64,000 bases of DNA from JAICND01 sp040905905 (GTDB taxonomy: Bacteria > Actinomycetota > Acidimicrobiia > Spongiisociales > ZC4RG35): contig JBBDQN010000057.1 in assembly GCA_040905905.1 (NCBI GenBank), positions 7,250 through 71,249 on the forward strand, given 5' to 3'. The position numbers and the translations under genes are program-made. Shown here piece after piece: positions 42,301 to 51,004 of this stretch; the first letter of the stretch is position 1; every line of letters begins with the position of its first letter. The notes below the pieces were generated by a model. The model had not been told where the DNA came from. It saw only the letters and a program-made list of their open reading frames with translations, and searched no databases.

Positions 42301-42360
42301 TTTTGGTTCGGACGATCGACACCAGGGGAGCAGAACTACGCGCCAGAACGGAAGGGTCTT
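42301..42360 (+). repeat. 60-bp dispersed repeat, copy A
   Basis: Identical at 59 of 60 positions to copy B at 43297-43356; similarity stops sharply at both ends. The core CAGAACTACGCGCCAGAAC contains CAGAAC twice, 7 bp apart. Copy A is in frame with the downstream AbiEi-like gene and would read FWFGRSTPGEQNYAPERKG, but a stop codon (42289-42291) precedes it and no start codon lies between. It may be a remnant of the end of an earlier gene copy or a mobile repeat. Confidence 0.9.
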
Positions 42361-42393
42361 CCCTTTGAGGTGGGGTTCCGCCACGGTCGCGCC

Positions 42394-43365
42394 ATGAATG
42401 ATGCGCGAGAGGTGATCGTGGGTTTGTCGGAGCTTCAACATGGAGTAGTCAACCGGAAGCAGCTGCACCAATCGGGAGTTGGTTCTCGGGCGCTGCGCCA
42501 TCAGATCGAGTCTGGGTTCATCGAACCAATGTCACCCCAGGTCTTGCGACTGGTCGGCAGTCCCAGGACCGATGCCCATCTAGCGATGGCCGGCGTGCTT
42601 GACGCTCCTGGCACCGCGTACCTGTCTCATGTGGCGGCCGCGGCGTGGTGGAGGATCCCCGGATTCGATCTCAAGCCACCAATCGAGGTTGTCATACCCT
42701 GGCAAGGCACCAATCGCAGGACCCGACTCGCCCAGGTCCACTATCACCGGGGTCTTCCACCTGAACACCTCGCCACCCTCGCGGGCATTCCCGTCGTCTC
42801 CCCGGCTCTCCTCATTTTCCTTCTGGCCGGGACCGAGGCTACCGGTCGAGCCGAAAGAGCTCTGGATCATGCTCTGTCGATGCGGATCCTGAAACTTCGA
42901 ACAATGCACGATTTGCTCAAACAGCTCGGGGCCCGAGGCCGCGATGGCATTACGGCGGTTCGTTGCATGCTTGCTGTCAGACCACCAGACTATGTGGCGC
43001 CGCAAAGTGGGCTCGAGTCGCGGGTGGAGCGTTTGGCTCTGGACGTTGGAGTCCAGCTCCGCCGACAGGTCGATGTAGGGGATGATCTGGGTTGGATTGG
43101 ACGGGTCGACTACGAACTCGACGACTGCACTGACGTGATCGAGGTTTTATCCGACCGCTACCACTCCGCTCTGCTTGACCGCACCGCCGACTCGATCCGC
43201 TTCGCCCGTCTGCAAGCGTCAGGTCGCCGGCTGCTCACGATCTGGGACCACGATGTCTGGTCGCGACCAGAAGAGGTTCGCCACCAAATCCACCTGTTTT
43301 GGCTCGGACGATCGACACCAGGGGAGCAGAACTACGCGCCAGAACGGAAGGGTCTTGGGGTCTAA
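42394..43365 (+). CDS. AbiEi-like winged-helix / DUF559-type nuclease-like protein
   Basis: The N-terminus (VIVGLSELQHGVVNRKQLHQ followed by GVGSRALRHQIESGFIEP) is the winged-helix of type IV toxin-antitoxin AbiEi-like proteins. The middle carries the companion pattern YLSHVAAAAWWRIPGF, and VHYHRGLPPEHLATLAGIPVVSPALLIFLLAG. The last ~100 residues resemble a DUF559/Vsr-like nuclease fold (ESRVERLALDVGVQLRRQVDVG, GRVDYELDDCTDVIEVLSDRYHS). The final ~22 residues are encoded by repeat copy B. I chose the ATG at 42394; a GTG at 42370 adds eight residues. Role unknown; regulator or defence-related nuclease are both possible. Confidence 0.7.
   Translation: MNDAREVIVGLSELQHGVVNRKQLHQSGVGSRALRHQIESGFIEPMSPQVLRLVGSPRTDAHLAMAGVLDAPGTAYLSHVAAAAWWRIPGFDLKPPIEVVIPWQGTNRRTRLAQVHYHRGLPPEHLATLAGIPVVSPALLIFLLAGTEATGRAERALDHALSMRILKLRTMHDLLKQLGARGRDGITAVRCMLAVRPPDYVAPQSGLESRVERLALDVGVQLRRQVDVGDDLGWIGRVDYELDDCTDVIEVLSDRYHSALLDRTADSIRFARLQASGRRLLTIWDHDVWSRPEEVRHQIHLFWLGRSTPGEQNYAPERKGLGV
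43297..43356 (+). repeat. 60-bp dispersed repeat, copy B
   Basis: One mismatch to copy A (T to C at position 8). It encodes the C-terminal FWLGRSTPGEQNYAPERKG of the AbiEi-like protein, nine bases before its stop codon. Together with copy A it brackets the gene as a direct repeat pair ~1 kb apart. Confidence 0.9.
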
Positions 43366-44381
43366 ACTCCGGCCGCTCGTTCGGCCATGCCGTTGAGGAT
43401 CTCGAGGACCACCCGGTTGGCCAAGTAGGCGGTTATCTCGCCGGGGCCGTCATAGGGGGGCGATACCTCGACTACGTCGGCACCTATCACGTTGAGCTCT
43501 CTACCCAGCCTGCGGACCGTGTCGAGGATCTGGCGAGAGGTGAGCCCGCCGGGCTCGGGGGTGCCGGTGCCGGGGGCGAAACCCGGATCCACCACGTCTA
43601 TGTCGACCGAAATGAACACTCCCTTGGCGCCTCCACCAATGGCAAAGTCGACCGCCTCGTCGACAACTGTGCGAAGGCCACGATCTTCGATCTCGTTCAT
43701 CATGTAGCTGCGCATCTTCTGGGTCTTCATCCAGGCCATCACGTGCGGCTCCGGCCAGTAGCCACGAAGCCCGATCTGGACGAAGCGGTGACCGGGAACC
43801 GCTCCCGACTCGATCAGACGTCGCATCGGAGTGCCGTGTCCGTAGAGCTGGCCGTTCTGGAGCTCGCCGGTGTCGGCGTGGGCGTCGAAGTGGATCAGTG
43901 CCACCTCACCAAAACCAAACGCGCGCGCCACACCTGTGGCGTTCGAGAAGGTGACGGTGTGGTCGCCGCCGAGCACGATCGGAACCTTGCCCGCTCGTGC
44001 CACCGTCTCCACAGTGTCGGTGATCCGCTCCAAAGAGAGCTCAATGTTGCCCGGGACGACGTAGACATCGCCGATGTCGACCACTTTGAGCAATCGCAGC
44101 GGGTCGATGCCTGTGGGGAGATGAGGCCGGTACCCGTCCATCGCCCCGTAGTCGGCTTCGCGGATTGCGGCCGGGCCAAACCGGGCACCGGGGCGGTAGG
44201 TAGTGCCCCAGTCGAAGGGAGCACCAAGGATCACAACACCGGCGTCGTCTATCTCGTCCAGCCGACGGGCGGGGACCCCGAGGAAGGAATTGCGGGAGGC
44301 AAACGAGACGTACTCGGCCGAAGCAAAGGGTATTTCGGAGGCCCTTTTCTCGTATGGAACCGAAACCGGGTCGTGCTGCAT
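43362..44381 (-). CDS. speB: Agmatinase / ureohydrolase family
   Basis: All manganese-binding motifs of the arginase/agmatinase family are present: VLGGDHTVTF, IHFDAHADTGE and VFISVDIDVVDPGFAPGTGTPEPGGL, plus GAPFDWGTTYRPGARFGPAAIRE at the substrate entrance. Agmatinase cleaves agmatine to putrescine and urea; guanidinobutyrase or formimidoglutamase activity is possible. Putrescine would feed the transaminase/dehydrogenase operon nearby. Four-base convergent overlap with the AbiEi-like gene. Confidence 0.88.
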   Translation of the reverse strand: MQHDPVSVPYEKRASEIPFASAEYVSFASRNSFLGVPARRLDEIDDAGVVILGAPFDWGTTYRPGARFGPAAIREADYGAMDGYRPHLPTGIDPLRLLKVVDIGDVYVVPGNIELSLERITDTVETVARAGKVPIVLGGDHTVTFSNATGVARAFGFGEVALIHFDAHADTGELQNGQLYGHGTPMRRLIESGAVPGHRFVQIGLRGYWPEPHVMAWMKTQKMRSYMMNEIEDRGLRTVVDEAVDFAIGGGAKGVFISVDIDVVDPGFAPGTGTPEPGGLTSRQILDTVRRLGRELNVIGADVVEVSPPYDGPGEITAYLANRVVLEILNGMAERAAGV

Positions 44382-44468
44382 TGGCCGATAACGCTAACCC
44401 GAAGGAGACCGGAAATTGCTGTTGGGTGCGTCACCCGTCGAGGTTGTCTCAATAGTCTGCTTTGAGGA

Positions 44469-45650
44469 GTGCAAGCACCACAGGGGATAGAGACTTCGCT
44501 GGGATCAACGGCCGGTTCTAATCGGCGCGGGCAAGTCTTTACCTTGTTGTTGTGGGGTTTGGTGGCAACGCTCTATTTCACAAGCCCTTTCCTACTGGTG
44601 GTTCTCGGGTGGTTCCAGGAGCCTTTTTCCGACCTGGGCGGAGGCGACAGGGTTTCCCACCGGGTCCATGAGATTCTTTTTGGTGTGACCTTTGCCCAGG
44701 TGATGGCCGGGGCGATCAGTCAGCTCCTGCGGCCCCGACAGTGGTCAGCAGGGATGCTGCAAACACTGATCGCTATCGCCGCTTTCGTGTTGGTCCTGGC
44801 GGCGGTAGGCAGAAGGGAATGGCTCGGAGTTCTGTTTCTGTCCCTGGCGGGCGCCGCCGCTTGGCTGCATCCAGCCGGGAGAGAACTCTGGCGTGGTCGA
44901 TGGCGACCGAGCCCGTTTCTCCTTGTGTTGGCTGTCGCCGGGGTAATGCCGTGGGTATCAGTGGCTGAAGCGAACCTCCTCAAGGCTCAGCTTGAAGCAG
45001 CGGACCACCTGACTCATTGGGGTGGGGTGGCAACGTTTGCAGTGGTGCAGTTGCTCCTGGCTTTCCTGGCGGCAATGCGTCCCCCGGGCTTTCGTTTGGT
45101 CGCAGCCTCGGTGGGAGCAGCCGGCCTTATCTACTTCGCGGCATCCCAGCTCTTTCCGTTTGATGCTTCCGCCGAACCTCTGACCTTTTCTCCGTGGCTC
45201 TTGTTGTGGTCGTTGGCATGGATGGCCATTCCGTTTCTGCCGGAGGAGAAACGCCGGAGAGTGGGCTGGCCCCGGTTGGTTAGGGGGGGCCTGGCTGGGC
45301 TCGGGCTCATGATCCTGATCCTGGGAGGAACAATCGCCGGCGCAGACGAGGAATCCAACATCCCTCATGGACTCTCTGTCGATTACACCGCGGCGGATCG
45401 GCTGACTTGCCTTGAATGCCACGCCACGGCATTAAAAGGCGCCACCGTCATTCCCCACGAGTTGGGGAGAATCTGCGAGGGAGACGTCTGCTGGGACGGT
45501 CGCAGTGACTGCATGGGCTGTCACCGGTATGACCCGTCCTTGATCGCCGCGGCGTCCCTACCCGTCATGGAAACAACAACGGGCGTACGCCAGGGTGGGA
45601 TTGGCTTGCTGGCCGATCAGGTGCTCGCCCTGAGACGTTATGGCCGTTGA
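44469..45650 (+). CDS. Multi-pass membrane protein with two CxxCH haem-c motifs
   Basis: About eight membrane helices occupy residues ~22-300. The C-terminal ~90 residues, which should lie outside the membrane, carry two haem c attachment motifs, CLECH (Cys314, Cys317, His318) and CMGCH (Cys348, Cys351, His352), with extra His and Cys residues between. This is a membrane-integrated di-haem cytochrome of a kind I do not recognise. The GTG at 44469 has GAGG directly upstream at short spacing, so the exact start is uncertain. Its end overlaps the PP2C phosphatase gene by 11 bp, implying coupled expression. Confidence 0.7.
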   Translation: MQAPQGIETSLGSTAGSNRRGQVFTLLLWGLVATLYFTSPFLLVVLGWFQEPFSDLGGGDRVSHRVHEILFGVTFAQVMAGAISQLLRPRQWSAGMLQTLIAIAAFVLVLAAVGRREWLGVLFLSLAGAAAWLHPAGRELWRGRWRPSPFLLVLAVAGVMPWVSVAEANLLKAQLEAADHLTHWGGVATFAVVQLLLAFLAAMRPPGFRLVAASVGAAGLIYFAASQLFPFDASAEPLTFSPWLLLWSLAWMAIPFLPEEKRRRVGWPRLVRGGLAGLGLMILILGGTIAGADEESNIPHGLSVDYTAADRLTCLECHATALKGATVIPHELGRICEGDVCWDGRSDCMGCHRYDPSLIAAASLPVMETTTGVRQGGIGLLADQVLALRRYGR

Positions 45651-47910
45651 ATTCGTCGGGCGTAGTCCGATAATGCGCACGGCGTGGTGGGGGATCACGT
45701 TGGTCACGATCTCGGTGGCGGTCATTGGCTTCGGGAATGTCTTGGACGGCCCAACTGAAACTCTGATCCAGGGGCCTTTTGCGGTTGATCCCAATCTGGG
45801 AGACCGGCTGGAAGCAGTGCTGTCGGCCTCCTTCATCTCCTGGAGCCAGCTCGCGATCCATATCGTCGGTTTCGGGCTCTTTGTCGCGCTCGGAATGCTC
45901 ATTGCGGCCCGATCGTCGGAGCGAATGCCGCTCCTGGCGTCCGCCATGCTCATCACCCTGGCCACGAGCCTGTTCGTGCCCTTTTCAAAGATCTCTGGAC
46001 CCTGGGCGGCGATAGCGCGGGTGATAGGCGAGGTCACACCCGACCAAATGGCAGGTTTCTGGATCTCGCTATCGGGGATATTGCTGCTGGCGTTCTTGTT
46101 GTTGGTCCCGTCGGGGCGACCAAAGCGGGCGGCCTTGGTGGTCCTCGCATCGTTACTGCTCTTGGGGATAGCCGCGGCGGTTTTCCCGGGATGGGCGTTT
46201 GACCCGCACACCCTGCCATCGCCCTGGCGTCAGCTGTGGACCATCGCCGTTCCGGTCGGGGCAATGGCGACAACATGGATCAGGCTGACCAGGCTCGATG
46301 ACGCAGTACGTCGGCAATGGCAGCCCGTACTGGTAGCACTCTCCGTGATCGTCGGCACTTACCTGGTGCTGGTGTTGCTGCGGCCCGAGTTGCAAACCGA
46401 CGCCTTCGGGCTGGTCCTGGTCACGCCTCGACTGCAGGCGCTGTACGGACTCAACACCTTGCTTCTGCTCACGGGTGCCGTGTTTGCGCTCCCGTTCTCG
46501 ATAGTTCTGGCCGTGGTTCGATATCGATTGTTCGAGATCGACCTCCTGGTCAACCGGGCGCTGGTCTACGGCTCACTGACGGCGATTGTCACAGTGATGT
46601 TCGGAGCGGTCACTCTGGTGACCGTCGTCGTGATCGGAGGATTGCTGGGTCAGGGTATGACCGGTCTGCCGATTGGACAGACGGCCGCTCTCGCCGGAGT
46701 TCTGACTGGATCCGTCCTGGCCGGAAGCTTGCGACCGCTCCGCAAGCGCGTGCAACGAGCCGTCGATCGACGGTTCTATCGCGAGAAGTTCAACGCGGAA
46801 GAGGCTCTCGAGAGGCTTGTGGCCCGATTGGGCGATGTGGTCGATCGGGAGCTGCTCAACGCCGAAGTCGACTCTCTGTTTGCGGCCACCCTGCAGCCCA
46901 CATGGGCCACCCTCGTCCGTGCCGATCAGCTCCCCCCCGGCTTGGATCCTGCCGGCACCGAGCCCCAGATTTCCTCGCAACCGGGCATCGCAGTGGTTGT
47001 TCCCTTGCTGGTAAGTGGTGATCCAATTGGGGCCCTGCTGATGGGTCATCGCAAATCGGGCGTTCCCTATCGGGGGATTGAGCTTGCCTTTCTCCGCAGG
47101 GTTGCTGATCGGCTCGGCCCAGCCCTCCGGATCGTCGAACTGGTTGAGCGTCAGGAGGCCGATCGCACGCGTCGGGAAAGCGTAGAGCAGGAACTGTCCG
47201 TTGCCAGACGTATCCAGCGCGAGTTGCTGCCCCGTGAGGTTCCTCAGCCCCAAGGGTGGGCATTTACCGTCCACTACGAACCCGCCCGTGAGGTAGGAGG
47301 TGACTTCTATGACTTCTACAAGCTTGGGCCGAGAAGGATGGGAATCGCCGTCGGCGATGTGACTGACAAGGGAATGCCGGCAGCGCTGGTCATGGCGTCT
47401 TGTCGCACGGTCTTACGCGGAACTGCTCTTGGTGCTCTCGCTCTGACTCCGGGCGGGGTGCTGGCTCAGGCCAACGGCCTTCTGGTGGGCGACATTCCGA
47501 GGGGAATGTTCATCACTTGCCTCTTCGGAGTTCTCGAACTCGATACCGGCCGGTTCTGGTTTGCCAACGCCGGTCACAATCCTCCCCAACACCGCCATCG
47601 GGACGGATCGTCCGAGGTACGGGCGCGGGGGATGCCACTCGGGCTTTTGGCGGGAATGGATTACGAAGAGATGGAAGTGGTGCTGGAACCGGGCGATGGC
47701 CTCATCCTCTCCTCCGATGGTATTACGGAGTGCCGTAATCCGACCGGAGAGATGTTCGGATTTGATCGGTTGAGCGAGACGATTTCGTCGGCGACCCGGA
47801 GCGCGATAGAGACGTTGTTGGCCGCTCAGTCCGAGTTCGTTGGGAAGGACTGGGTGCAGGAGGACGACATCACGCTGGTCGAGATCACTCGAGATCCTTC
47901 CGCAGGTTGA
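45640..47910 (+). CDS. Membrane-bound SpoIIE-type PP2C phosphatase with GAF-like region
   Basis: Eight or nine membrane helices span residues ~15-370. A GAF-like cytoplasmic region (ALERLVARLGDVVDRELLNAEV...GIAVVVPLLVSGDPIGALLMG) and a coiled linker (VEQELSVARRIQRELLPREVP) lead to a PP2C/SpoIIE phosphatase: YEPAREVGGDFYDFYKLG, GIAVGDVTDKGMPAALVMA, FANAGHNPP and DGLILSSDGITECRN with the metal-binding Asp residues, EDDITLV. Such enzymes dephosphorylate anti-sigma-factor antagonists. The ATG at 45640 lies within the end of the cytochrome gene; ATG at 45673 is an alternative. Confidence 0.9.
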   Translation: MAVEFVGRSPIMRTAWWGITLVTISVAVIGFGNVLDGPTETLIQGPFAVDPNLGDRLEAVLSASFISWSQLAIHIVGFGLFVALGMLIAARSSERMPLLASAMLITLATSLFVPFSKISGPWAAIARVIGEVTPDQMAGFWISLSGILLLAFLLLVPSGRPKRAALVVLASLLLLGIAAAVFPGWAFDPHTLPSPWRQLWTIAVPVGAMATTWIRLTRLDDAVRRQWQPVLVALSVIVGTYLVLVLLRPELQTDAFGLVLVTPRLQALYGLNTLLLLTGAVFALPFSIVLAVVRYRLFEIDLLVNRALVYGSLTAIVTVMFGAVTLVTVVVIGGLLGQGMTGLPIGQTAALAGVLTGSVLAGSLRPLRKRVQRAVDRRFYREKFNAEEALERLVARLGDVVDRELLNAEVDSLFAATLQPTWATLVRADQLPPGLDPAGTEPQISSQPGIAVVVPLLVSGDPIGALLMGHRKSGVPYRGIELAFLRRVADRLGPALRIVELVERQEADRTRRESVEQELSVARRIQRELLPREVPQPQGWAFTVHYEPAREVGGDFYDFYKLGPRRMGIAVGDVTDKGMPAALVMASCRTVLRGTALGALALTPGGVLAQANGLLVGDIPRGMFITCLFGVLELDTGRFWFANAGHNPPQHRHRDGSSEVRARGMPLGLLAGMDYEEMEVVLEPGDGLILSSDGITECRNPTGEMFGFDRLSETISSATRSAIETLLAAQSEFVGKDWVQEDDITLVEITRDPSAG

Positions 47911-49306
47911 AGACGACGGTTTGTAGGTCGGTGAACTCCTCGATCCGCTGCCGTCCCCAGCCGGTCTCGGTACCCGCCGCTCCTCCAAATGGTTGAAACG
48001 TCTCCCAGAAGTCGGTGGAGTCGTTGACGATGACGGTCCCCGCCCGGATCCGATCCGCGTACCAGAACGCCTTGCTGACATCGTTGGTGAAGACGGCTGC
48101 CTGGAGGCCAAGATGAGTGCGGTTGGCGATTCCCACCGCGTCCTCGTCGCTGGAGGCGGTGAGGATCGGTACCACCGGTCCGAACGACTCTTCTCGCGAG
48201 ACCAAAGACTCTTCCGGCACGCCGTCGATCACCGTGAACTCGTAGAAGAGGTCGGTGGCGTAGCCGGAGGCGCGGCCCCCTCCCATCAGGACCTCGGCTC
48301 CCCGGGCGCGGGCATCTTCCACATGGCGATCCATCTTGGCCGCCACCGGTTCGTTGTTGAGCGGACCCATGTTGGTGGAGTCGTCAAAGGGATCACCCAG
48401 GCGCACATCTTCAGCGGCCTTGAGGGTTGCCTCCACGAATTGGTCGTGGAGTTCCTCTACGACGATGACGCGTTCGGTGGCGGTGCAGACCTGACCGGCG
48501 TTGTAGTAAGCCCCATAGACCGCGGCGGTGGCCGCAGCCTCGACATCAGCGTCGCCCGCCACAATCAACGGACCGTTGCCCGACATCTCCATGATCGATC
48601 TCTTCAGACCCATCATCGAAACGATGCGCTTGCCGGTCTCGGACGACCCAGTGAAGCTGATGCCGTCGACGTCGGGGTGGGTCACCAGCCATTCACCGAT
48701 GTCGCCTGCCCCCGGGATCACCGACAGAGCGCCGCGGGGAAATCCGGCCTCCTCGATGGCTTTGGCCGCCTCCAGCATCGCCCAGCAAGTGTTGAGGGGC
48801 GGTTTGACTATCACCGCGTTCCCGGTGGCCAGCCCTGGCCCCACAGTCTCCATCGGGATCATCACCGGAAAGTTCCACGGTGTGATGGCCACCCAGACGC
48901 CGACGGGGCGGCGAACAGTGAACATCCTGCGGTTGCGTTCCGTCGTGGGGATGAGGTCGCCTTTCATTCTCTTGACGTCCTCGGCGGCGATGTGGAGGTA
49001 GTCACCGGATTCGGCGATGTCATCGATGGCCTCGGCCTTGAACGGCTTCCCTTGTTCCAGGGTGAGGATGCGGGCGATGTCCTCGATGCGATCCTGCCAG
49101 ATCGCGTAGGCCCGCAGGCAGAGTTCGGCTCGTTCGAATGCCGACCAATGACGCATCTCTTCGGAGGCCCGGCGACCGGCCGCCACCGCCCCGTCGATAT
49201 CGGCCTTGCTGGCTAACGGCACGTTGGCAATGTGGCTGCCGGTGGCGGGTGAACGTAACTCGTAGTGCTCCGAACCGCTGCCTTCGGTCCATTCCCCGGC
49301 GATCAA
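47885..49306 (-). CDS. NAD(P)-dependent aldehyde dehydrogenase
   Basis: Complete ALDH: ITPWNFPVMIPMETVGPGLATG, SFTGSSETGKRIV, catalytic Glu in IMEMSGNGPLIV, nucleophile Cys in NAGQVCTATERVIVVEEL, and ESFGPVVPI. The annotated start is TTG at 49306. A strong GGAGG (49337-49333) sits five bases before an in-frame ATA at 49327, which would extend the N-terminus to the family-like MTVDLKLLIAGEWTEG. Substrate is unknown; its position opposite a second amine block suggests an aminoaldehyde. The last 26 bp overlap the convergent phosphatase gene. Confidence 0.88.
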   Translation of the reverse strand: MIAGEWTEGSGSEHYELRSPATGSHIANVPLASKADIDGAVAAGRRASEEMRHWSAFERAELCLRAYAIWQDRIEDIARILTLEQGKPFKAEAIDDIAESGDYLHIAAEDVKRMKGDLIPTTERNRRMFTVRRPVGVWVAITPWNFPVMIPMETVGPGLATGNAVIVKPPLNTCWAMLEAAKAIEEAGFPRGALSVIPGAGDIGEWLVTHPDVDGISFTGSSETGKRIVSMMGLKRSIMEMSGNGPLIVAGDADVEAAATAAVYGAYYNAGQVCTATERVIVVEELHDQFVEATLKAAEDVRLGDPFDDSTNMGPLNNEPVAAKMDRHVEDARARGAEVLMGGGRASGYATDLFYEFTVIDGVPEESLVSREESFGPVVPILTASSDEDAVGIANRTHLGLQAAVFTNDVSKAFWYADRIRAGTVIVNDSTDFWETFQPFGGAAGTETGWGRQRIEEFTDLQTVVFNLRKDLE

Positions 49307-49337
49307 GAGTTTGAGATCAACTGTTATGACTGCCTCC

Positions 49338-49654
49338 TGTCGCCAGCGACGCTAGTGGCCCGAGGTGGCTCCGTCAGCTAGCCTCGGCCACGGGTGAGAG
49401 CTTGCTCGAACTGATCATCGTTGAAACAGCACCGGGCGTTTTGCCCGTGTTCGGCTGGAGGTGATGGATGGACCGCAGTTCCGTCCCCTCCCGCCGGTGA
49501 GGCGCTGACTCCGCCTTCCGTCGGGTCTGATCCGGGGTTTGCCGCCCCGGCGTCATAGCGGGATGGGAGAAGCGGCAGAAGTGCCGCCCAACCCTCACAC
49601 GACGAAATTCATGGCATCGACCGATGCCGGCAGACACCCGGAGGAATTCCCCTC
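49338..49654. promoter_or_regulatory. 317-bp intergenic region with several stem-loops, possible structured leader
   Basis: No gene is seen here. On the plus strand the stems include GTGGCC-C-GAGG with CCTCGGCCAC just after 49350, CGGGC/GCCCG around GTTTT near 49435-49450, CCGGGG (49532-49537) with CCCCGG (49545-49550), and GCGGCA-GAAG-TGCCGC (49572-49587). GGAGG then precedes the aminotransferase ATG by 10 bases. It matches no riboswitch consensus I could recall. It must hold divergent promoters for the aldehyde dehydrogenase and aminotransferase genes. Confidence 0.4.
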
Positions 49655-51004
49655 ATGAGTATGCAAGGCGCCCATACAGCCGAGTGGTTCAACCGCGCAC
49701 GAGCGGTTTTGGTCAACGGCGTTTCCAGCGGTTTCCGCTATCTGGGAGACGACGACACCCTCGTGATCTCTCGCGGCGAAGGCGGCCACGTCTTCGACAT
49801 GGATGGCAAGCGTTACATCGACTACCAGTGTGCGTGGGGGCCGATAATCCTCGGGCACGCCGATCCCTACGTCACTGAGGCCGTAGTACAGGCCGCCCGC
49901 GACGGAACCACTTTCGCCATGACCCAGCGGCGCGAGGTGGAAGCGGCCGAGGCGTTGCTGGGCGCCGTCAAGTGGGCCGACAAGATTCGTTTCACCAACA
50001 CCGGGACGGAAGCGACCATGCATGCGCTCCGGCTTGCCCGGGGATGGGCTGGCCGCGACCTGGTGCTGAAGTTCGAGGGTCACTACCACGGCACCCATGA
50101 CTACTTGTTGTTCACTACCGCCGGCGCACCGCCCGCCCACCTCGGGTCGAGGCTCCGACCCATTCCCTACCAGGCGTCGTCGGGCATACCCGACGCTATC
50201 CGCACCTACGTCAGGACCCTGCCGTTCAATGACATTGAGGCTGTCAACGACTTCTTCGACGATCATGGTCACGAAATCGCGGCGGTGATCGTCGAACCTA
50301 TGGCCGGCAACGCTTTTGGAATCCTGCCGGAGCCGGGGTTTCTGGAGGCCCTGCGGGCCCGGTGTAGCGAGCACTATGCAGTCCTGATCTTCGACGAGGT
50401 AAAAACCGGCTTCAGGCTCTCATTGGGCGGGGCGGTCGAGACCTTTGGAGTGGTGCCCGACATCGCGACCTATGCCAAGGCGCTCGGCAACGGTTTCCCG
50501 GTTGCCGCTATCGCCCTCAGTTCTGACCTCGTCGAAGGCTGGAAACTCGGAGGCATCGCCCAGGCCGGCACCTATTCGGGCAACGGCGTCGCCACCGCGG
50601 CGGCGATCGCCACGCTCGACCGGCTTCAGAACACGGACGCATATGACCGGATCTACAAAGTCGGGCGGGCTCTCATGGAGGGCCTGGAACGAGTCCTCGC
50701 CGAGTTTGGGGTCGAAGGCAAGGTCCTCGGGCACCCTGGGATGTTCTCGGTCTATCTTGGTGAGGGCCGACCCACCGAATACCGCGACATCGCCAATCAC
50801 AACGCCCGCCTCTACACGGCCGTGGTCGAAGGCATGATCGAACGAGGGGTCATGCCCTGCGTCGATGCCCGCGAACCATGGTTCACATGTGCAGCTCACA
50901 CCATGGAAGACGTCGACCAGACCCTCGTCGCATTCGCGATGTCGTTAAAAGAGTCGTTGGCCCGAGCCGGGTCTCTGCCGTCACATCTTGACGAGGCTGA
51001 GTGA
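49655..51004 (+). CDS. Class III aminotransferase, glutamate-1-semialdehyde-aminomutase-like
   Basis: Motifs: VNGVSSGFRYLG, HVFDMDGKRYIDYQCAWGPIILGH, FTNTGTEATMHALRLARG, FEGHYHGTHDYLLF, AVIVEPMAGNAFGILPEPGFL, LIFDEVKTGFRL and YAKALGNGFPVAAIAL with the PLP lysine. It resembles HemL and related omega- or beta-amino-acid aminotransferases; no other haem-biosynthesis gene is here, so a catabolic role is more likely. It overlaps the FAD oxidoreductase start by GTGA. Confidence 0.82.
   Translation: MSMQGAHTAEWFNRARAVLVNGVSSGFRYLGDDDTLVISRGEGGHVFDMDGKRYIDYQCAWGPIILGHADPYVTEAVVQAARDGTTFAMTQRREVEAAEALLGAVKWADKIRFTNTGTEATMHALRLARGWAGRDLVLKFEGHYHGTHDYLLFTTAGAPPAHLGSRLRPIPYQASSGIPDAIRTYVRTLPFNDIEAVNDFFDDHGHEIAAVIVEPMAGNAFGILPEPGFLEALRARCSEHYAVLIFDEVKTGFRLSLGGAVETFGVVPDIATYAKALGNGFPVAAIALSSDLVEGWKLGGIAQAGTYSGNGVATAAAIATLDRLQNTDAYDRIYKVGRALMEGLERVLAEFGVEGKVLGHPGMFSVYLGEGRPTEYRDIANHNARLYTAVVEGMIERGVMPCVDAREPWFTCAAHTMEDVDQTLVAFAMSLKESLARAGSLPSHLDEAE

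Noticed and set aside
42289..42393. Extension of the AbiEi-like gene upstream through repeat copy A
   Set aside because: The frame is open back to a stop at 42289-42291, but no ATG, or GTG with a good ribosome-binding site, lies in the repeat; GTG at 42370 is the earliest reasonable start.
43299..44465. 388-codon plus-strand frame across agmatinase, beginning in repeat copy B
   Set aside because: It begins inside the repeat but is antisense to intact agmatinase and shows no domain.
47993..49216. 407-codon open frame opposite the aldehyde dehydrogenase gene
   Set aside because: Aldehyde dehydrogenase motifs on the other strand are complete; the frame has only low-complexity His/Gly/Asp-rich sequence.
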